Assembly: GCA_019425655.1 (NCBI GenBank) | Contig: NQWY01000008.1 | Location: forward strand, 1-49,249 | From: Rhizophagus prolifer | Lineage: Eukaryota > Glomeromycota > Glomeromycetes > Glomerales > Glomeraceae | Direction: 5' to 3' | DNA: 49,249 bases | In this document: positions 34,398 to 43,090 of the stretch, piece after piece | Layout of the letters: every line of letters starts with the position of its first letter | How positions within the stretch are numbered: the first letter of the stretch is position 1 | Program-made: the position numbers and the translations under genes | The notes under the pieces: generated by a model | What the model was told of the DNA's origin: nothing | The model's database searches: none | Seen by the model: the letters and a program-made list of their open reading frames with translations, nothing else

Positions 34398-35269
34398 AAT
34401 ATATTTTCAATGTTAAAATGGCTGCCGGAATGGTAAATATTAAACCGGTTGTCTCTTAGAAAGCCCAATAAAGTAATATCAAATTCTTTTGCAAGGTCTA
34501 TTGCCAAACTGGATGGAGCTCCTATTGCCGCGACAATCGTAATTCCCGCCATGGCCGCTTTCTGAATAAGCTCAAAGCTGGCTCTTCCGCTCAGAACCAA
34601 AATTTTATCGTCGAGAGGAAGCAAATCTGCTGATAAAGCATATCCTATAAGTTTGTCCAGTGCATTATGCCTTCCTACATCTTCACGCAGCGCCAAAAGA
34701 TTCCCTTCCAGATCAAAAATACCGGAAGCATGAATACCACCAGTAGCACTGAAATTATTCTGGAAAGACTGCAGTTTTTCCGACAGCTGATACAGAGTCT
34801 CTAGGGAAACTTCTTTGTTATTTTTTCTATGATTATGAAAAGTGCTCACAGTTCTTATGGATTCAATGGAACCTTTTCCGCATACACCACAGCTGGAAGT
34901 GGTATAAAAATTTCTGTCAGCTTTCATAAGTTCAGGAACAAAACCTTCTGCAAGTTCAACAATAACAATATTTTCGCTGTTTCTGGAACATTCCACCTGT
35001 GGAGAATAGATGTTTTTAATCTGTTCACGGTTGGAAATAATTCCTTCTGTGAATAAAAAACCTGCGGCAAGCTCCGCATCATTTCCGGGAGTCCGCATGG
35101 TTACAGAGATATTTTTGGTCTCTTTTTTATCTGCTATATGATAAGCAACCCTTATTTCCAAAGGTTCTTCAACAGAAACATCATCCGTATAACGAAAACT
35201 GACGTTGTCCTTCACTTTGACGATTTCTATCTGCTTTACCGATTTATCTGATAACAGATGAGCTTTCAT
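34394..35269 (-). CDS. fdhD: Formate dehydrogenase accessory sulfurtransferase FdhD
   Basis: A 291-residue FdhD protein. Its hallmark loop is visible as TTSSCGVCGKGSIESI (two cysteines two apart), and the C-terminal cofactor-binding stretch reads LREDVGRHNALDKLIGYAL followed by LSGRASFELIQKAAMAGI. FdhD passes sulfur to the molybdenum cofactor of formate-dehydrogenase-type enzymes, here most plausibly the YdeP-type oxidoreductase downstream. It is preceded by moaE at a distance of 45 bp and overlaps the following small gene by 4 bp. Confidence 0.96.
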   Translation of the reverse strand: MKAHLLSDKSVKQIEIVKVKDNVSFRYTDDVSVEEPLEIRVAYHIADKKETKNISVTMRTPGNDAELAAGFLFTEGIISNREQIKNIYSPQVECSRNSENIVIVELAEGFVPELMKADRNFYTTSSCGVCGKGSIESIRTVSTFHNHRKNNKEVSLETLYQLSEKLQSFQNNFSATGGIHASGIFDLEGNLLALREDVGRHNALDKLIGYALSADLLPLDDKILVLSGRASFELIQKAAMAGITIVAAIGAPSSLAIDLAKEFDITLLGFLRDNRFNIYHSGSHFNIENIL

Positions 35270-35314
35270 AATTCAATAATTGGTACATAAAGGTACAAAA
35301 TTTTAGTCCTCAAA

Positions 35315-35731
35315 CTATGGGTGTGCCGAAACCCATTCTTCTCCATCCTCAAAAATTTCTTTTTTCCAGATGGGAACAGTCTTTTTTATATTTTCAATGA
35401 TAAAGCTGCATGCATCGAAAACCGCATTTCTATGTCCGTCACTTACCACGATGATCACTGCAGCATCACCGGGAAATAAAATTCCGGTACGGTGATGAAC
35501 AACAATATTTTTTACCGAAAATAAGGAAATGGCTTTATCCGCTATTTTCTGTATTTCCTTTACCGCCATAGATTCGTAGCATTCATATTCCAAACGGGTA
35601 ACAGATTTACCTTTGGTATGATTCCGTACTGTTCCTACAAATGATGCCATTCCTCCACAAGCGGGATCGGAAGCAAGGGTAAAGCAATCCGTAAGATCAA
35701 GTTTATTTTCTGTTATTTTAATATCAAACAT
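35315..35731 (-). CDS. moaE: Molybdopterin synthase catalytic subunit MoaE
   Basis: A 138-residue MoaE. It shows the family blocks GGMASFVGTVRNHTKGKSV, VHHRTGILFPGDAAVIIVVSDGHR, and PIWKKEIFEDGEEWVS with the conserved lysines of the active site. Together with MoaD it converts precursor Z to molybdopterin. The start is 5 bp after the moaD stop, so the two subunits are made together. moaA and moaC are not in the window. Confidence 0.96.
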   Translation of the reverse strand: MFDIKITENKLDLTDCFTLASDPACGGMASFVGTVRNHTKGKSVTRLEYECYESMAVKEIQKIADKAISLFSVKNIVVHHRTGILFPGDAAVIIVVSDGHRNAVFDACSFIIENIKKTVPIWKKEIFEDGEEWVSAHP

Positions 35732-35736
35732 ATCTG

Positions 35737-35979
35737 TTATCCGCCGCTTACCGGAGGTATTATTGCTATTTCGTTAGACACTGTTATGATTTGATCGTCT
35801 TCCGCATATTCATCATCAACGGCAATAAAATAGGATTTTAATCTTTTCAACTCCGGAAAGTCCGTTTCCAAAAGTTCCTTGAGCGCTTTTACGCTTGCTC
35901 CTTCATTGACTTCTATTTCTTTTTCAGAAGTCCCGAAAATATCTTTCGTTATTCCGAATGCTAATATTTTAAGTATCAT
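35737..35979 (-). CDS. moaD: Molybdopterin synthase sulfur-carrier subunit MoaD
   Basis: An 80-residue ubiquitin-like protein ending in the diagnostic Gly-Gly (AIIPPVSGG), the site of thiocarboxylate formation by a MoeB-type enzyme. Length and the beta-grasp pattern fit MoaD. It follows the TauE/SafE-type permease gene by 15 bp and precedes moaE by 5 bp. Confidence 0.94.
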   Translation of the reverse strand: MILKILAFGITKDIFGTSEKEIEVNEGASVKALKELLETDFPELKRLKSYFIAVDDEYAEDDQIITVSNEIAIIPPVSGG

Positions 35980-35994
35980 TTTAAATGTAGCTTA

Positions 35995-36744
35995 TTACCA
36001 ATATTTTATTAAAACGTTTATTCCGGCAACCAAAACCAGAACAGCTGTCATTCTTTTGATGACCAGAGGATTCCATTTCAGGGACATTCTGGAACCGATC
36101 TGCCCACCGATGAATACAGCAAAACACAAACTCAGAATTCTGAAATAATCGATGTCAGCAGATAATTTGGACAATTGCCCGAAAATACCCGAGACTGAAT
36201 TTACCAAAATAAAAACGCTTGATGTTGCTGCTATTTTTCTTGGAGTATCCCATTTCATCAGATTTAACAGAGGTGAAAGAAAAATTCCGCCGCCAATGCC
36301 TACCAATCCTGATAAAAATCCGATTCCACCGCCTAAAAATCCGTTTCTGAGTAAAGAATTTCCGGCATTTTCTGAAATTTCTCCGTCATTTTTTGTGTCT
36401 GTTTTTATCCATAGTAATAGGGCTGCAATGATTAAAGTAATTCCCAAAGTCAGAAAGAAAATTTCCTGGCTGATTTTTAAAACAGCTCCGAGATACGCCA
36501 TAGGAACGCTTATAAGTGTAAGAGGCAGTATTTTTTTCCACTCGACCTGTTTATTTTTGATGTAAATAAATACTCCTCCTATTACTACAATAATATTACA
36601 AATAAGTGCCGTTAAACGTATTTCCTGATAAGGAAAGCTGTACATTGCCAGAACTGCAAGATAACTGGAACCACCGCCAAATCCCACCGAAGAGTAAATA
36701 AAAGCGATGATTAAAAAAAATAAAAAAATTTCCCAGTGCCCCAT
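35995..36744 (-). CDS. TauE/SafE (TSUP)-family membrane permease
   Basis: A 249-residue inner-membrane protein with about eight hydrophobic segments. The family repeats are seen as FIYSSVGFGGGSSYLAVLAM at the N-terminus and GGGIGFLSGLVGIGGGIFLSPLLNL in the middle. TSUP proteins move sulfite, sulfoacetate, taurine-derived or related organosulfur anions. As first gene of the moaD-moaE-fdhD operon it may export or import a sulfur oxyanion linked to the molybdoenzyme, but the substrate cannot be read from the sequence. It is divergent from the DyP gene. Confidence 0.9.
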   Translation of the reverse strand: MGHWEIFLFFLIIAFIYSSVGFGGGSSYLAVLAMYSFPYQEIRLTALICNIIVVIGGVFIYIKNKQVEWKKILPLTLISVPMAYLGAVLKISQEIFFLTLGITLIIAALLLWIKTDTKNDGEISENAGNSLLRNGFLGGGIGFLSGLVGIGGGIFLSPLLNLMKWDTPRKIAATSSVFILVNSVSGIFGQLSKLSADIDYFRILSLCFAVFIGGQIGSRMSLKWNPLVIKRMTAVLVLVAGINVLIKYW

Positions 36745-36896
36745 AAATTTTGCAGTATTAATTTTCTTACAATAATACTCATTTTTGATGTGTTAGTAAG
36801 GCTTACCAAGTAAAAGTTTCTGCTGTAATTTGTGAAAAGAATATCCTGAATTGTTTATTTTGCAGAAACAAATCATATTATCCCAACGGCATTTAT

Positions 36897-36904
36897 TAAA
36901 TTTG
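36897..36904 (+). promoter_or_regulatory. -7 box upstream of the DyP peroxidase gene
   Basis: TAAATTTG matches TAnnTTTG and lies 22 bases before the ATG at 36927. No clear -33 TTG at standard distance. The opposite-strand operon start in the same 182-bp gap shows no exact box. Confidence 0.35.
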
Positions 36905-36926
36905 ATAATTAAAAACCGATAGATCC

Positions 36927-37883
36927 ATGTCAATGAATAATACATTTTCTTCTGACTATAATGCACAGAATGTAACAGATTATCCGAATAACAACACGTA
37001 TTTTTTAGTTTGGAATTTTAAAGACAATGTTGATCCTGATAAAATAAAATCGGTTTTCCAGAGAGTTTGCGCGTTGGTAATTAACCTGAATAATTCTGCA
37101 CTCGACCGTTTTCCCGACTCCAAAGCCAGCTGTGTAATGGGAATTGGATATGAAGCCTGGCAACAGCTTGAATTACCTCAACCACTGCCCAAAGAATTCA
37201 AAAAATTCCAGGAAATAAAGGGCAGCAAACATACGGCAGTAAGTACGAAAGGGGATTTGCATTTTCATATTCGCGCCGATGAGAAAAGCTTCGCTTATGA
37301 TATGGCTGCTGTCATTTCAGGATATATGAAAGAAATTGCAGATTGTGCTGTTGAAGTACAAGGATTCCGTTATTGGGACAGCCGGTCTATCTTAGGCTTT
37401 GTTGACGGCACTGAAAATCCGCATGGCAAAGACCGTGATCACTTTGCCATTATAGATGATTCTGATCCGCAATATGAAGGTGGAAGCTATCTTTTTGTAC
37501 AGAAATACATTCATAATCTTGATGCATGGAAATCGCTTTCTGTGGAAGAACAGGAAAAAGTAATCGGCAGATCCAAAGATCAGGATATCGAAATGGACGA
37601 TGATATAAAACCCAAAAACTCCCATATCGCATTAGCTAATATCGGTGATGATTTTAAGGTTGTACGTGACAATATGCCTTTCGGAAGCGTAGCGACCAAT
37701 GAAATGGGAACTTATTTTATCTGTTATGCGAGCACATTCAGCACAGTTGAAAAAATGCTGACCAATATGTTCATCGGCAATCCGCCCGGAAATTATGACC
37801 GTATTCTTGACTTTAGTACTGCACAGACTGGAACATTATTTTTTGTTCCTAGTATGGATATGCTGGATGGATTTTCGGGGTAG
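36927..37883 (+). CDS. DyP-type haem peroxidase
   Basis: A 318-residue dye-decolourising peroxidase. The distal-side signature is GFVDGTENP (about residues 157-165) with the catalytic Asp, and the proximal haem His is in NSHIALAN near residue 232. The C-terminal PSMDMLDGF is also typical. No Tat or Sec signal is present, so it is cytoplasmic. No encapsulin gene follows, although many cytoplasmic DyPs are encapsulin cargo. Two ATGs six bases apart are possible starts; I kept the first. An alpha/beta hydrolase follows 137 bp downstream with its own promoter. Confidence 0.95.
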   Translation: MSMNNTFSSDYNAQNVTDYPNNNTYFLVWNFKDNVDPDKIKSVFQRVCALVINLNNSALDRFPDSKASCVMGIGYEAWQQLELPQPLPKEFKKFQEIKGSKHTAVSTKGDLHFHIRADEKSFAYDMAAVISGYMKEIADCAVEVQGFRYWDSRSILGFVDGTENPHGKDRDHFAIIDDSDPQYEGGSYLFVQKYIHNLDAWKSLSVEEQEKVIGRSKDQDIEMDDDIKPKNSHIALANIGDDFKVVRDNMPFGSVATNEMGTYFICYASTFSTVEKMLTNMFIGNPPGNYDRILDFSTAQTGTLFFVPSMDMLDGFSG

Positions 37884-37954
37884 ATTATTGGATTTTTTAA
37901 TATTGGATAATGATGGATTATTATAAAAAATAACGAAGTTATCTTACATCAAGA

Positions 37955-37982
37955 TTGATTAGGTTTTCCCGTCTTACATTTG
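37955..37982 (+). promoter_or_regulatory. Promoter of the alpha/beta hydrolase gene
   Basis: TTG at 37955-37957 and TACATTTG at 37975-37982 are separated by 17 bp, close to the Bacteroidetes TTG-N19-TAnnTTTG arrangement. The leader would be about 30 bases. The -7 octamer is identical to the one before the type IX-secreted gene. Confidence 0.6.
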
Positions 37983-38020
37983 CTAAACAATAAACAAACA
38001 ATAACATTAAAAAGTAAATT

Positions 38021-38842
38021 ATGAGCACACTAAAATTAAAAGACGGAACAGAGATTTTTTACAAAGACCAAGGTGAAGGACCAGTATTGATGTTTCATCA
38101 CGGATGGCCATTATCTTCAGATGATTGGGACGCGCAGGTCATTTTTTTCCTAAAAAGAGGTTATAGAGTCGTTACCCATGACAGAAGAGGTCATGGAAGA
38201 TCCAGCCAGAATATTTATAATCATACTATAGAGCAATATGCTTCTGACGCAGCAGAACTGGTTGAATTCTTAGGTCTGAAAGATGTAATTCACATCGGAC
38301 ATTCTACAGGTGGTGGCGAAGTGATCCGCTACGTTAACAAATATGCTAACGGAAGAGCTAAAAAAGCGGTTTTAATCAGCGCTGTTCCGCCGATCATGGT
38401 AAAAAGCGAAAGTAATCCTGACGGAGTTCCGATGGAAGTTTTTGACAACATCCGAGACCAGACAATGAATAACAGAAATCAATTTTATTTTGATCTTACA
38501 TTCCCTTTCTATGGCTACAACAGAGAAGGTGCCGATGTAAAAGAAGGAATCCAAAGAAACTGGTGGAGACAAGGATTAATGGGCGGTATTGTAGCTCACT
38601 ATGACGGAATCAAAGCTTTCTCGGAAACAGATTTCACAGAAGATCTTAAAGCTGTTGATATTCCGGTTTTAGTTCTTCATGGTGAAGATGACCAGATTGT
38701 ACCCATCGAAAATTCTGCAATAAAATCTGCAAAGCTGCTGAAAAACGGAAAGTTAATTACTTATCCAGGTTTCCCTCACGGAATGCCAACTACAGAACAC
38801 GAAACAATTAATAAAGACCTTTTGGAATTTATCCAGTCTTAA
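38021..38842 (+). CDS. Alpha/beta hydrolase (non-haem chloroperoxidase/arylesterase-like)
   Basis: A 273-residue alpha/beta hydrolase of the cofactor-free haloperoxidase/arylesterase subgroup. The oxyanion region is FHHGWPLSSDDW, THDRRGHGRSS is the family motif, the nucleophile elbow is GHSTGGG (Ser near 95), the acid lies in LHGEDDQIVP near 220, and the His is in FPHGMPTTEHE near 253. There is no signal peptide. These enzymes hydrolyse small esters and can form peracids; the natural substrate is unknown. The placement behind a DyP peroxidase may mark an oxidative-stress pair. It is followed by a strong bidirectional terminator. Confidence 0.92.
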   Translation: MSTLKLKDGTEIFYKDQGEGPVLMFHHGWPLSSDDWDAQVIFFLKRGYRVVTHDRRGHGRSSQNIYNHTIEQYASDAAELVEFLGLKDVIHIGHSTGGGEVIRYVNKYANGRAKKAVLISAVPPIMVKSESNPDGVPMEVFDNIRDQTMNNRNQFYFDLTFPFYGYNREGADVKEGIQRNWWRQGLMGGIVAHYDGIKAFSETDFTEDLKAVDIPVLVLHGEDDQIVPIENSAIKSAKLLKNGKLITYPGFPHGMPTTEHETINKDLLEFIQS

Positions 38843-38863
38843 TAATTGATAGATATAGAATAA

Positions 38864-38893
38864 AAAAAGGTGAAACGTTTGTTTCACCTTTTT
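38864..38893. terminator. Bidirectional intrinsic terminator
   Basis: AAAAAGGTGAAAC (38864-38876) and GTTTCACCTTTTT (38881-38893) are perfectly complementary over 13 bp with a 4-base loop and T-runs on both strands. It lies between the convergent hydrolase and pgl genes and should stop both. Confidence 0.92.
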
Positions 38894-38925
38894 GTTTGTA
38901 TGATAATTTTTTACGGAAACTGAGA

Positions 38926-39639
38926 TTATCCATTCATAGCTTTTTCATCAGTAAAAAATTGAAATCCTTCTTTTTTATTGATTAATTGCAATGGATATAA
39001 TTTAGGATTGTATTCGCCATTCAAAACCTGGTTCAAAGCATTTTTCTTAGATTCGCCAAAAGCTATTACCAGAATGTTTTCAGCTTTGTTGATAATTGGC
39101 TCTGTCAAAGTAATTCTGAACATCTCCTGAGATTCCAAATAATAAGCTGCCACCCATTTTTCTTTTTCATCAAGAACAGCCTGCCCAGGAAATAAAGAAG
39201 CCGTATGCCCGTCATCACCCATTCCTAAAAGAATAAAATCAAAGACACCTTCATTTCCCAAAACATTTCGGATTTTTTTCTCATATTCCTTTGCATAATC
39301 TCCGGGTTCTAATCCTTCTTTAAACATCGGGAAAACCTGGTTTTTATTTACAGGAACTTTGTCCAGAAGCGTTTCAGATGTCATTTTGAAATTACTTTTT
39401 TCATCGTCTAAAGTAACCCAACGTTCATCAACCCAAAAAAAATAGATTTTTCCCCATTCGATCTTTTGGGCATATTCTTCCGTTGCCAACAATTTGAAAA
39501 CTGCTTTTGGAGAAGAGCCTCCACTTAAAGCAACAACAAACTTATGATGTTTCCTGATTGATTTTTCTGAAAGTTCAACAAAAGTATCCGCTGCTTTTTT
39601 GTATAATTTGTCCAGATTGTCAAATACTGTAATATTCAT
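38926..39639 (-). CDS. pgl: 6-phosphogluconolactonase
   Basis: A 237-residue protein of the DevB/SOL type, the usual length. Signatures are VVALSGGSSPKAVFKLL, IYFFWVDERWVTLDDEKSNF and ILLGMGDDGHTASLFPG. It hydrolyses 6-phosphoglucono-lactone to 6-phosphogluconate. It is the last gene of the gnd-zwf-pgl operon, starting 20 bp after the zwf stop, and the three together give the whole oxidative pentose phosphate branch. Cytoplasmic. Confidence 0.96.
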   Translation of the reverse strand: MNITVFDNLDKLYKKAADTFVELSEKSIRKHHKFVVALSGGSSPKAVFKLLATEEYAQKIEWGKIYFFWVDERWVTLDDEKSNFKMTSETLLDKVPVNKNQVFPMFKEGLEPGDYAKEYEKKIRNVLGNEGVFDFILLGMGDDGHTASLFPGQAVLDEKEKWVAAYYLESQEMFRITLTEPIINKAENILVIAFGESKKNALNQVLNGEYNPKLYPLQLINKKEGFQFFTDEKAMNG

Positions 39640-39659
39640 TTTAAGAATTTAATTAAATG

Positions 39660-41135
39660 TTACAACCAGTTGTGACCTTGTCTTTCAACCAGATCAAAAC
39701 TTTCTTTCGGACCCCAGCTTCCTGCTTCATAATTTGGAAAAATTGCCTTTTTATTGGCCCAGTCTTCCTGAATTGTCGTCACAACATCCCAAGCTTCCTC
39801 CACCTGATCAGAACGCATAAACAGTGTGAGATCACCTTCTAATGCATCCTGCAACAATGTTTCATATGCTTCGGGTGTATCTTCTTTACACGCAAAATAA
39901 TCGAAGATCATCTCCACCGGTCTCAGAGCCATTGAAAGTCCTTGCTTTTTTGTCATAAATTGAAGTCTGATGTCCATTAATGGTTGAATATTAATGATAA
40001 GACGATTAGCGGACAACGGATTTGTGTCAGAGAATGTAGAATGTGGCAATGGCTTGAACTGAATAGAAATATAGGACTGCTTTTCCTTCATTTTTTTACC
40101 TGTGCGAACATAGAAAGGAACATTCTGCCATCTTTCATTATCTATATAGAATTTTGCTGCTACAAAAGTTTCTGTATTAGAATCCGGATCAACCCCATCT
40201 TCTTCACGATAGGCTTTTGTCTCCACCCCATTTATTATTCCTTTTCCATATTGACCTCTCACAGCATAATGGTCAACTTTATCTGCCGGGATTCTGCGGA
40301 TGGATTTAAGCACATCAACTTTACGATCTCTGATTTCATCAGACTCTAAAGAGGCTGGCGCTTCCATAGCAACCATACATAAGATCTGCAGCAAATGATT
40401 CTGAACCATATCTCTCAAAGCGCCGGTCTGCTCATAGAAACTGCCTCTGGTTTCTACACCAACTTCTTCTGCAACTGTAATTTGAACAGATTCGATATGT
40501 CTGTGATTCCACAAAGGCTCGAAGATGGAATTTCCAAACCGGAAAGCCAATATATTCTGAACAGTTTCTTTTCCCAAATAATGATCAATACGATAAATCT
40601 GTTTCTCTTCAAAAGTCTCGGACAAAAGCTGATTAAGTTCAATAGCCGATTGTTTGTTGTAACCAAAAGGTTTCTCGATAATGATCCTGTCTTTGTCCGG
40701 CTCAGAAGCTAATGATGCATTCTTGATATGATTGGAAATGGTAGAAATAAAATTAGGTCCGATTGACAGATAAAACAATCTGTTTCCTCTTACACCAAAA
40801 CCGGAATCAAATTCCAGCAATTTCCGATTTAGATTTTTGTAAGAATTCTCTTCGTCCAACTGATGCTGAAAATAGGTGATATGGGATTGAAAAGCTTCCC
40901 AGTGCTCAGGTGTAACATTTTTTCTGGAGAAAGCTTCAAGGTTGACTTTAATATAATTCCTAAAATATTCGTCATTGTGATCCGACCTTCCTAAAGCGAT
41001 AATATTAAAATTCTCTGGCATTCTTCCATCAATAAAAAGATTATAAAATGCTGGAAAAAGTTTTCTTTTTGCTAAATCTCCTGTAGCACCAAAAATAAGA
41101 ATATTAGTGGCCGATAATACATTAATATCTGTCAT
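39660..41135 (-). CDS. zwf: Glucose-6-phosphate 1-dehydrogenase
   Basis: A 491-residue enzyme of normal length. NADP-binding motif IFGATGDLAKRKLFPA is near the N-terminus, and the catalytic block RIDHYLGKETVQNILAFRFGN is complete. The substrate-binding EKPFGYN is also seen. It makes 6-phosphogluconolactone from glucose 6-phosphate, yielding NADPH. It lies 9 bp after the gnd stop and 20 bp before pgl. Confidence 0.98.
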   Translation of the reverse strand: MTDINVLSATNILIFGATGDLAKRKLFPAFYNLFIDGRMPENFNIIALGRSDHNDEYFRNYIKVNLEAFSRKNVTPEHWEAFQSHITYFQHQLDEENSYKNLNRKLLEFDSGFGVRGNRLFYLSIGPNFISTISNHIKNASLASEPDKDRIIIEKPFGYNKQSAIELNQLLSETFEEKQIYRIDHYLGKETVQNILAFRFGNSIFEPLWNHRHIESVQITVAEEVGVETRGSFYEQTGALRDMVQNHLLQILCMVAMEAPASLESDEIRDRKVDVLKSIRRIPADKVDHYAVRGQYGKGIINGVETKAYREEDGVDPDSNTETFVAAKFYIDNERWQNVPFYVRTGKKMKEKQSYISIQFKPLPHSTFSDTNPLSANRLIINIQPLMDIRLQFMTKKQGLSMALRPVEMIFDYFACKEDTPEAYETLLQDALEGDLTLFMRSDQVEEAWDVVTTIQEDWANKKAIFPNYEAGSWGPKESFDLVERQGHNWL

Positions 41136-41144
41136 GGTTTAATT

Positions 41145-42563
41145 TTAATTGTTAGTGCTTTTCCAAGATGTGTGGAAAATGCCTTCTCTGTCGGTTCTCT
41201 GATAAGTGTGAGCTCCAAAATAATCACGTTGAGCCTGAATCAGATTCACCGGTAAAGATTCTGTCGTGTAAGCATCAAAATAACCTAAAGCCGTTTGAAT
41301 TCCTAAACTCGATATGCCATTATGGACAGCATAAGCAGCTGTGCTTCTTAATGATTTGAGTTTTGATTTGACGATTTCGGAAATGTCTTTGTCTAGTAAA
41401 ATATTAGACAGATCCGGATTTTGAGTATAAGCTGAATAAAATTTTTCTAACAACACGGAACGGATGATACATCCGCCTCGCCAGATCTTAACAACATCTT
41501 TCAACGGAATATCAAAAGCATATTCTTCTGAAGCCTTAACCAATAGTGACAGACCTTGCGCATAGCTGATCAAAGTCGCCAGATATAATGCGTCACCAAC
41601 TTCTTTGATAAAGGATTCGATATTTTCCGGCGCGGTGATTTGTTTTTCAGAATATAATTGAGAGGCTTTCATCCGTTCATCTTTGTAAGCTGACAAGATT
41701 CTTGAGGTTACAGCAATATCAATCGTTGGGATAGAAACTCCAATTTCCATAGCCTGTTCCGAGGTCCACTTGCCGGTTCCTTTTGCACCAGCTTTATCTA
41801 AAATCTGATCAACAAGATAACCATTGGTCAATGAATCTTTTTGTTGGAAAATATCTCTTGTAATCTCTATCAGGAAAGAATTCATTTCACCATTATTCCA
41901 TTTTTTAAACACCTCGTAAAGCTGATCATTATTAAGGTTTGCACCTTTTCTCAAAAGATCATAGGTTTCGCTGATGAGCTGCATTATGGCATACTCGATT
42001 CCGTTATGAACCATTTTCACATAGTTTCCGGCTGAGCTTTTTCCCATATAAGCAGTACAGGCTTCTCCATCAACTTTTGCAGCAATCGATTCCAGCATGG
42101 GTTTCAGAAGATTGAAGGCTTCCAAATCTCCACCAGGCATAATGCTTGGACCGGTTCTGGCTCCTTTCTCACCTCCGGAAACACCCATTCCCATAAAATG
42201 CAATCCTTTTGAAGCGAGATCGGCAATACGCCGTTCGGTATCCTTGAAATAAGAATTACCAGCATCAACAACAATATCACCTTTGGTCAGAAGCGGCGTG
42301 ATATTTTCCAAAACAGCATCTACAGGCTTACCCGCAGGAACCATTAGAATAATTTTTCTTGGCGTTTCCAATGCAGATACAAAATCCTCCAAAGAAGCTG
42401 TTCCTTTGACAACCGTATTCTGTGTAGCACCCTGTTCTAGTTCTCTGGCTTTTTCTGCATCAAGGTCAAATCCTGCAACAGAGAAACCGTTGTCTGCAAT
42501 ATTGTAAAGGAGATTTCTTCCCATTACTCCGAGGCCGATAACCCCGTAATTATACTTTTCCAT
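41145..42563 (-). CDS. gnd: 6-phosphogluconate dehydrogenase, decarboxylating
   Basis: A 472-residue enzyme of normal length. Nucleotide fold YGVIGLGVMGRNLLYNIADNG, signature MGMGVSGGEKGARTGPSIMPGG, catalytic KMVHNGIEYAIMQLISE, and KGTGKWTSEQAMEIGVSIPTI are all present. It forms ribulose 5-phosphate and NADPH from 6-phosphogluconate. As first gene of the operon it should follow a promoter in 42564-42725. The nearest candidate on the minus strand (CATATTTG) misses the consensus by one base. Confidence 0.98.
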   Translation of the reverse strand: MEKYNYGVIGLGVMGRNLLYNIADNGFSVAGFDLDAEKARELEQGATQNTVVKGTASLEDFVSALETPRKIILMVPAGKPVDAVLENITPLLTKGDIVVDAGNSYFKDTERRIADLASKGLHFMGMGVSGGEKGARTGPSIMPGGDLEAFNLLKPMLESIAAKVDGEACTAYMGKSSAGNYVKMVHNGIEYAIMQLISETYDLLRKGANLNNDQLYEVFKKWNNGEMNSFLIEITRDIFQQKDSLTNGYLVDQILDKAGAKGTGKWTSEQAMEIGVSIPTIDIAVTSRILSAYKDERMKASQLYSEKQITAPENIESFIKEVGDALYLATLISYAQGLSLLVKASEEYAFDIPLKDVVKIWRGGCIIRSVLLEKFYSAYTQNPDLSNILLDKDISEIVKSKLKSLRSTAAYAVHNGISSLGIQTALGYFDAYTTESLPVNLIQAQRDYFGAHTYQRTDREGIFHTSWKSTNN

Positions 42564-42725
42564 TCTTTTCTATTAGAAATATTGATTAATTACAAACAAT
42601 AAATTTACGCAAATATGAATGAATCAAAAAACGAAACCATAAAAATTGATAATTGATAGTATGAATAAAGTGTCGAAAATTTTCTTGACCCGTTGTGTAA
42701 AAATTGACTGTCATTACATAAATAA

Positions 42726-42750
42726 AAAACCTCGTTAAAAACGAGGTTTT
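42726..42750 (-). terminator. Intrinsic terminator of the histone-like gene
   Basis: AAAACCTCGTT (42726-42736) and AACGAGGTTTT (42740-42750) pair over 11 bp with a 3-base loop. On the minus strand the stem is followed by further T residues. It begins 6 bp after the stop of the 58-residue histone-like gene. Confidence 0.88.
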
Positions 42751-42756
42751 GGATTT

Positions 42757-42933
42757 TTACTTTTTTGATTCTTCAACAGAAACTTTACGGAAATCTTTGA
42801 AAAGTTTGCTAAGTTCCAAAGCTGATTTTCTAGCTCTGGTTCCAGCTGCTTTGTTCCCTTTTTCAGATTGTTGTTCTGCTTCTTTGCTGAAAGCTTCAAA
42901 TTCAGCATTAATCTTTTCGATTAGTTCTTTCAT
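42757..42933 (-). CDS. Histone H1-like DNA-binding protein
   Basis: A 58-residue basic protein beginning MKELIEKINAEFEAFSKEAE and ending KVSVEESKK. The stretch NKAAGTRARKSALELSKLFKDFRK matches the small histone H1/Hc1-like proteins commonly found in Bacteroidetes, thought to be abundant nucleoid-associated proteins. It is too short for many ORF callers, but it has a near-consensus promoter 28 bases upstream and an intrinsic terminator right after the stop, so it is a compact single-gene unit. An overlapping plus-strand frame is only its shadow. Confidence 0.9.
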   Translation of the reverse strand: MKELIEKINAEFEAFSKEAEQQSEKGNKAAGTRARKSALELSKLFKDFRKVSVEESKK

Positions 42934-42960
42934 AGCTTATAATTATAATAAATTGGAATG

Positions 42961-42990
42961 CAAATATAGTAGTTTACATCACTCTGCAAA
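42961..42990 (-). promoter_or_regulatory. Bacteroidetes promoter of the histone-like gene
   Basis: The minus strand shows TTTG (plus-strand CAAA at 42987-42990), an 18-bp spacer, then TATATTTG (plus strand 42961-42968). This is a near-perfect TTTG-N19-TAnnTTTG promoter, one of the best in the window, and suggests strong expression. Confidence 0.78.
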
Positions 42991-43090
42991 TAGATTTTAC
43001 AAATAATTAAAACAAAAATTATTTTTACAAGAGTTTTAATTTTTCGTTTCTGGCAATCTTGACCGATAAACAACTCTTTTATTATAATTA

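Noticed and set aside
42749-43006. 85-codon plus-strand frame
   Set aside because: Antisense to the histone-like gene, which has matching promoter and terminator on the minus strand.
43029-43078. AAGAGTT/AACTCTT inverted pair after the M1 peptidase stop
   Set aside because: Only 7 bp with a loop of about 36 bases; too weak to call a terminator.
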